Source of the DNA: Stenotrophomonas_A sp036403795
Lineage (GTDB): Bacteria; Pseudomonadota; Gammaproteobacteria; Xanthomonadales; Xanthomonadaceae
DNA: 10,045 nucleotides
Direction: 5' to 3'
Assembly (NCBI GenBank): GCA_036403795.1
Contig: DASWQJ010000238.1
Coordinates: 1-10,045, forward strand
In this document: one piece after another, positions 6,071-10,045 of the stretch
Layout: each line of letters begins with the position of its first letter
How positions within the stretch are numbered: the stretch's first letter is position 1
Notes under the pieces: model-generated
What the model saw: the letters and a program-made list of their open reading frames with translations, nothing else
What the model was told of the DNA's origin: nothing
Databases searched by the model: none
Made by a program: the position numbers and the translations under genes

Positions 6071-9000
6071 TCAAGCCGCCTGCACGATATGCAGCGCCTT
6101 CGGGTTCCGCCACTGGGCAAGCAATGCCGCCTCTCGTGCCTTGGCCTCGTGCAAGTGCGCTTCCTTGACGTGCCCATAGCCGCGGATGTGCTCGGGAATG
6201 GCGGCAATCTGCGCAGCTAGGCCCACATTATCGGCATCGAGTTTTTCCAGCAGCCCACCCACCGTCTGCTCGTAGTCAGCGATCAGCTGGCGCTCGCCGC
6301 GACGCTCGGCGGTGTAGCCGAACACATCGAACACGCCGCCGCGCAGGAAACGCAGTCGGGCCAGCCACCCGAATGCCTTGAACAGCCACGGCCCGTATTC
6401 GCGCTTGATGAGGCGGCCTTCGGCATCCTTCTTGGCCAGCAATGGCGGGGCCAAGTGGAACCGCACCTGGAAATCGCCCTCGAACTGTTGCTCCAGCTGA
6501 CGTGCAAACTCGCCGCTGGTGTACAACCGCGCGACCTCGTACTCGTCCTTGTAGGCCATCAACTTGAACTGGTAGCGGGCCACCGCTTCGGCCAGCGCGG
6601 TCGACCCAGGCGCCAGCGACTGCTCGGCCTGGCGCACGCGATCCACCTGTGCCCGGTAACGACGGGCATAGGCCGCGTCCTGGTACTGCACCAGGAAGGC
6701 CTCGCGTCGGGCGATGAGTTCGTCCAGCGAGCGGGACAGGCGCTCGTCGTCCATCGGCAGGAAAGACAACGCGTCTCCCGCCTCGGACGGCAAGCCACGC
6801 AGCGCCGATTCGTCGCCGGTATCCCGCGGCGCCGCACTGGCGCCTGCCTCGTTGCCTTCCCAATCCTGCGGCGGCAAAAACTGCAGGGGCTGTGGGTGGC
6901 GCGTCTCGGCTTCGCGGTGCGGCACCAGGCCGGCGGCCTGCTGCACGGCCGGCGGATCGATCGCGGCCAACCGTCCCCAGGCGAACGCCTGCCGGTTCAT
7001 CGCCACCGCGGCGCCGTTGAGCTCGATCGCGCGCATCAATGCCTCGAAGGAAATCGGCACCAGGCCCTGTTGCCAGGCGAAGCCGAGCATGAAGAGATTG
7101 GACGCGATCGCATCGCCCAGCAGCGCGGTCGCCAACTGGGTGGCGTCCAGCAACTGCGGATCCCGCCCGCCCAGCGCCGTGCGCACGCCGGCGATGATTT
7201 CGGCCGCGGGAAACTGCAGGTCCGGATGGGTGGTGAAGCTGCCCGGCATCGCCTCGTAGGTATTGAGCACGACCTGTGATCGCTCCGGACGCACTTTCGA
7301 TAGCGCCCAGTAGTCGTTGACCACCACCATGTCGCAACCCAGCACCAGGTCCGCTTCGCCGGCGGCGATGCGCACGGCATGGATGTCCCCGGGGGTGCGC
7401 GCGATGCGGATGTGCGTGGTCACCGCACCGCCCTTCTGGGCCAGGCCGGTCTGGTCGAGCACGCTGGCGCCCTTGCCCTCCAGGTGACCGGCCATGCCCA
7501 ACAAGGCGCCAATGGTGACCACGCCCGTGCCGCCGACGCCGGTAATCAGGATGTTCCAAGGCTGCGCCAGGTCTGTACGCAGCGCCGGCTCGGGCAAATT
7601 CTCGAGCAGGTGCGTGGCATCGCTGCGGCGGCCCTGGCGCGGCTTGCCCCCATGCACGGTGACGAAACTCGGACAGAAGCCCGACACACAGGCGTAGTCC
7701 TTGTTGCAGTTGGACTGGTCGATCTGGCGCTTGCGACCGAACTCGGTCTCCTTCGGCAGCACCGACACGCAGAAGCTCTTCTCGCCGCAATCGCCACACC
7801 CTTCGCACACCAACGAATTGACCATCACCCGCTTGGCGGGATCGACCAACTTGCCGCGCTTGCGGCGGCGGCGCTTCTCGGTGGCGCAGGTCTGGTCGTA
7901 GATCAGGATGCTGACGCCTTTCACTTCGCGCAGTTGCTTCTGCACTTGGTCCAGCTCGCTGCGATCGTGGAACTCCACATCGCGAGGGAACGCCTCGCGG
8001 CGGCGCGTCCACTTGGCGATGTCGTCGCTGAGCACCACGATGGTATGGATGCCTTCGGCACGCATCTGCTGGGCGATGTCCGGCACCGTCAACGTGCCGT
8101 CCACCGGCTGTCCGCCGGTCATCGCCACCGCATCGTTGTAGAGGATCTTGTAGGTGATGTTGACGCCGGTGGCGATCGACTGGCGGATCGCCAGCGAACC
8201 ACTGTGGAAATACGTGCCGTCTCCCAGGTTCTGGAACACGTGCGGCGTGTCGGTGAACGCCGCCTGCCCCGACCAGGTCACGCCTTCGCCACCCATGTGG
8301 GTGAACGTATCGGTGGAGCGGTCCATCCACGTCACCATGTAATGGCAGCCGATGCCGCCCATGGCGCGGGAACCCTCCGGCACGGCCGTGGAAGTGTTGT
8401 GCGGGCAGCCCGAGCAATAGTGCGGCACGCGCGGAAACACCGCGCGCGGGCGGGCCATTTCCGCCTCCTTGATATCCATCCAGTGCAGCCGCTGCGAAAT
8501 GGATTCGCTGTCGAAGAACCGCTGGATGCGGCGTCCGATCACCCCGGCGATCGTGGCCGGGGTGAGCTCGCCCGTGGACGGCAGGATCCACTCGCCGGCC
8601 TCGTCGTACTTGCCGACAATGCTCGGGCGCGGGCCCGCGTTGGCGGGCCAGTTGTAGAACAGCTCCTTCATCTGGCGCTCGATGAAGGCGCGCTTTTCTT
8701 CCACCACCACGATGTCTTCCAGCCCATGCGCAAACCGGCTGATGCCTTCGGGCTCCAGTGGCCAGGTCATGGCGACCTTGTACAGGCGGATGCCGATCTG
8801 CGCGCAGGCGTGCTCGTCCAGGCCCAGGTATTCCAGCGCCTGCAGCACATCCAGGTAACTCTTGCCGGTGGTGACGATGCCCAGCCGCGCACGGGGCGAA
8901 TCCATCACCACGCGGTCCAGGCCGTTGGCCCGCGCAAAGGCCTGGGCCGCCTTGACGGCATAGCGATGCAGGCGCATCTCCTGGTCCATCGGCGGATCGG

Positions 9001-9772
9001 GCCAGCGGATGCCCAGCCCGTCCGGCGGCAGGGCGAAGTCTTCCGGGATCACGATGCGACGGGCGAACGGATCGACCTCCACCGATGCGGACGATTCGAC
9101 GTTTTCGGCGATCGTCTTGAAGCCGATCCAGCGCCCGGTGAAGCGGCTCATCGCCCAGCCCACCAGGCCCAGGTCCAGGATGTCCTGCACCCCGGCCGGA
9201 TTGAGCACCGGCATCATCGCGCTGACGAACTCGTCTTCGCTGCCGTGGGGCAGGGTCGAGCTGCGGCAGGCGTGGTCGTCGGCGGCCAGCGCCAGCACGC
9301 CACCATGGCGCCAGGTGCCCGCGGCATTGGCATGCTTGAACACATCGCCGGTGCGGTCCACGCCGGGGCCCTTGCCGTACCACATGCCATACACGCCATC
9401 GACCTTGGCGCCCGGGAACAAATGGGTCTGCTGCGTGCCCCACACCATCGTGGCGGCGAGGTCCTCGTTGAGGCCCGGCGTGAACTTCACGCGCGCCGCA
9501 TCCAGGTGCGTGCGTGCGCGCCACAGCTCCAGGTCCAGGCCGCCCAGCGGGCTGCCGCGGTAGCCGCTGATGAAGCCGGCGGTGTCGAGCCCCGCCGCCT
9601 GGTCGCGCAGGCGTTGCATCAGCGGCAGGCGCACCAGTGCCTGCACCCCGGACAGAAAGATGCGCCCGTCGCTGCGGGTGTACTTGTGTTCGAGGGTGTA
9701 GTCCGAATCCAACTGGCCGATCGCCGGCGCATTGGCGGAAGAAGGCGAGGTCAGTTCGGCGGTACTGGTCAT
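6071..9772 (-). CDS. Indolepyruvate ferredoxin oxidoreductase family protein, single-chain fusion
   Basis: A thiamine-diphosphate and iron-sulfur enzyme that oxidatively decarboxylates aryl-2-oxo acids (indolepyruvate or phenylpyruvate from aromatic amino acid breakdown) to acyl-CoA in the named family. The 1233 residues fuse the parts that are separate IorA and IorB subunits in archaea. The pyrimidine-binding N-terminal domain holds GFISGYRGSPLGGLD (67-80). The CSGCPH (Cys453, Cys456) and GIGC (Cys476) motifs follow. The ThDP-binding motif begins at GDGT (517-520) and ends at Asn546-Asp547. A ferredoxin-like region has Cys656, 659, 662 and 668, then Cys689, 695 and 700. The gamma-type domain begins at ILITGVGGTGVVT (741-753) with DQTGLAQKGG (773-782), and the C-terminal ~230 residues fit the DUF6537-type tail of this family. 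The ATG at 9772 was chosen because the longer frame to 9910 crosses the extended -10 promoter. No clear Shine-Dalgarno is seen. The exact substrate is unproven. Confidence 0.93.
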   Translation of the reverse strand: MTSTAELTSPSSANAPAIGQLDSDYTLEHKYTRSDGRIFLSGVQALVRLPLMQRLRDQAAGLDTAGFISGYRGSPLGGLDLELWRARTHLDAARVKFTPGLNEDLAATMVWGTQQTHLFPGAKVDGVYGMWYGKGPGVDRTGDVFKHANAAGTWRHGGVLALAADDHACRSSTLPHGSEDEFVSAMMPVLNPAGVQDILDLGLVGWAMSRFTGRWIGFKTIAENVESSASVEVDPFARRIVIPEDFALPPDGLGIRWPDPPMDQEMRLHRYAVKAAQAFARANGLDRVVMDSPRARLGIVTTGKSYLDVLQALEYLGLDEHACAQIGIRLYKVAMTWPLEPEGISRFAHGLEDIVVVEEKRAFIERQMKELFYNWPANAGPRPSIVGKYDEAGEWILPSTGELTPATIAGVIGRRIQRFFDSESISQRLHWMDIKEAEMARPRAVFPRVPHYCSGCPHNTSTAVPEGSRAMGGIGCHYMVTWMDRSTDTFTHMGGEGVTWSGQAAFTDTPHVFQNLGDGTYFHSGSLAIRQSIATGVNITYKILYNDAVAMTGGQPVDGTLTVPDIAQQMRAEGIHTIVVLSDDIAKWTRRREAFPRDVEFHDRSELDQVQKQLREVKGVSILIYDQTCATEKRRRRKRGKLVDPAKRVMVNSLVCEGCGDCGEKSFCVSVLPKETEFGRKRQIDQSNCNKDYACVSGFCPSFVTVHGGKPRQGRRSDATHLLENLPEPALRTDLAQPWNILITGVGGTGVVTIGALLGMAGHLEGKGASVLDQTGLAQKGGAVTTHIRIARTPGDIHAVRIAAGEADLVLGCDMVVVNDYWALSKVRPERSQVVLNTYEAMPGSFTTHPDLQFPAAEIIAGVRTALGGRDPQLLDATQLATALLGDAIASNLFMLGFAWQQGLVPISFEALMRAIELNGAAVAMNRQAFAWGRLAAIDPPAVQQAAGLVPHREAETRHPQPLQFLPPQDWEGNEAGASAAPRDTGDESALRGLPSEAGDALSFLPMDDERLSRSLDELIARREAFLVQYQDAAYARRYRAQVDRVRQAEQSLAPGSTALAEAVARYQFKLMAYKDEYEVARLYTSGEFARQLEQQFEGDFQVRFHLAPPLLAKKDAEGRLIKREYGPWLFKAFGWLARLRFLRGGVFDVFGYTAERRGERQLIADYEQTVGGLLEKLDADNVGLAAQIAAIPEHIRGYGHVKEAHLHEAKAREAALLAQWRNPKALHIVQAA

Positions 9773-9834
9773 GGCTGGCCCGGAGCGGGTGGCGGCGACG
9801 CGGCGCCGGACCCGGCCCCGCGCAGTAGCGTGAG

Positions 9835-9843
9835 ATTGTAGCA
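9835..9843 (-). promoter_or_regulatory. Extended -10 promoter element for the oxidoreductase gene
   Basis: Read on the - strand the sequence is TGCTACAAT, a TGn-extended -10 hexamer with five of six consensus bases. The -35 position (about 9858-9863) is not consensus and lies inside the palindrome at 9857-9876. This would give a leader of roughly 55 bases before the ATG at 9772 and supports that start. Confidence 0.5.
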
Positions 9844-9856
9844 GCGGCCTTTTCGG

Positions 9857-9876
9857 CGCCTGGGCCGGCCCAGGCG
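9857..9876. repeat. Perfect 20-base palindrome at the -35 position of the oxidoreductase promoter
   Basis: CGCCTGGGCCGGCCCAGGCG is identical to its reverse complement over all 20 bases. It covers the -35 position relative to the extended -10 at 9835-9843 and lies about 75 bases before the divergent gene at 9950, so it is placed to be an operator for either or both. The regulator is unknown. A GC-rich genome produces GC palindromes more readily, but 20 perfect bases in a promoter is notable. Confidence 0.6.
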
Positions 9877-9884
9877 TGTGCGCG

Positions 9885-9900
9885 ACCGCGCTAGTGCGGT
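9885..9900. repeat. Imperfect 16-base inverted repeat upstream of the right-edge gene
   Basis: ACCGCGCTAGTGCGGT matches its reverse complement at 14 of 16 positions, with ACCGC and GCGGT arms around a CTAG centre. It sits between the 20-base palindrome and the start of the divergent gene, just before a TAGGAT (9901-9906) that loosely resembles a -10 element. It is a possible second operator; evidence is symmetry and position only. Confidence 0.4.
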
Positions 9901-9949
9901 TAGGATGCAATCGGGAGGAAGGCTGTCCGGTTTATAGGGGGAAGTGATC

Positions 9950-10045
9950 GTGAGGACTGTTCGTGCCTGGCGCATGGCGTTGGCCATCGCCGCATGGGGT
10001 ATCTGTTGCACTGCGTGGGCCCAAGTGGTGCCCAAGCCCAAGGAG
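9950..10045 (+). CDS. N-terminus of a secreted protein, cut by the right edge
   Basis: The frame is open to the end of the window and gives 32 residues: an Arg-containing n-region (MRTVRAWR), a hydrophobic core (MALAIAAWGICCTA) and a likely signal peptidase site AWA-Q, then QVVPKPKE. The purine-rich AGGGGGAA at 9936-9943 is well spaced for GTG 9950 and too close to the in-frame GTG 9944, so 9950 is preferred. Too little is present to assign a family. It is transcribed divergently from the oxidoreductase gene and may share its control region. Confidence 0.6.
   Translation, partial: MRTVRAWRMALAIAAWGICCTAWAQVVPKPKE

Noticed and set aside
5987..6220. A small + strand frame spanning the hipB operator repeats
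   Set aside because: It lacks a ribosome binding site and runs through the inverted repeats and the antisense end of the oxidoreductase. It is better explained by those features.
6276..9524. A second long - strand frame overlapping the oxidoreductase (1082 codons)
   Set aside because: It is a +1 shadow within the same gene with low-complexity Arg/Pro/Gly translation and no recognisable motif.
7379..9841. A very long open frame on the + strand opposite the oxidoreductase (820 codons)
   Set aside because: It is a shadow frame of the GC-rich oxidoreductase gene. The translation is His/Arg/Ala/Gly-rich with no domain, while the opposite strand has clear catalytic motifs throughout.
9773..9910. 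N-terminal extension of the oxidoreductase to 9910
   Set aside because: It would cross the extended -10 element and the 20-base palindrome, and gives an Arg/Pro/Ala-rich stretch unlike the family N-terminus, which fits a start at 9772.

Overview
The window is high-GC DNA with dense, tightly packed genes. It most likely comes from a gammaproteobacterium of the Xanthomonadaceae/Lysobacteraceae type. That placement is an inference from GC content, protein style (a His-box desaturase with a long C-terminal tail, a fused indolepyruvate oxidoreductase, small secreted EF-hand proteins) and codon use; no marker gene is present to prove it. There are no rRNA or tRNA genes, CRISPR arrays or recognisable insertion sequences, and no gene-free stretch longer than about 180 bases.

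Left part (1-4379). A lipoprotein-type alpha/beta hydrolase (lipase/esterase-like, + strand) converges on, and overlaps by 22 bases, an orphan cytoplasmic ABC ATPase of the ModF/COG1119 type (- strand). A 144-base divergent spacer separates the ATPase gene from a membrane fatty acid desaturase (+ strand), which carries an extra C-terminal tail of about 120 residues. Just downstream is a small exported protein with three EF-hand loops, preceded by a strong hairpin.

Middle (4380-6070). A hipBA-type toxin-antitoxin module lies on the - strand. HipA is full length with its kinase motifs intact, and HipB is an 81-residue XRE-type helix-turn-helix antitoxin. The segment looks less GC-rich than its flanks. 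Upstream of hipB sits the most striking non-coding feature of the window: four inverted-repeat sites built on GCAACC-N4-GGTTGC, with centres spaced 27, 26 and 26 bases apart. One is a perfect palindrome, one is nearly perfect and the two outer ones are half-conserved. They are the likely HipB operators for autoregulation.

Right part (6071-10045). A 1233-residue, single-chain indolepyruvate ferredoxin oxidoreductase family protein (- strand) occupies 3.7 kb. Its promoter region holds an extended -10 element and a perfect 20-base palindrome at the -35 position. A divergent gene for a secreted protein begins near the right edge and is cut off.

Most genes are ordinary housekeeping or accessory metabolism and are not obviously one pathway. 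The toxin-antitoxin module with its operator array, the two palindromes before the oxidoreductase, and the desaturase tail are the parts most worth a second look.
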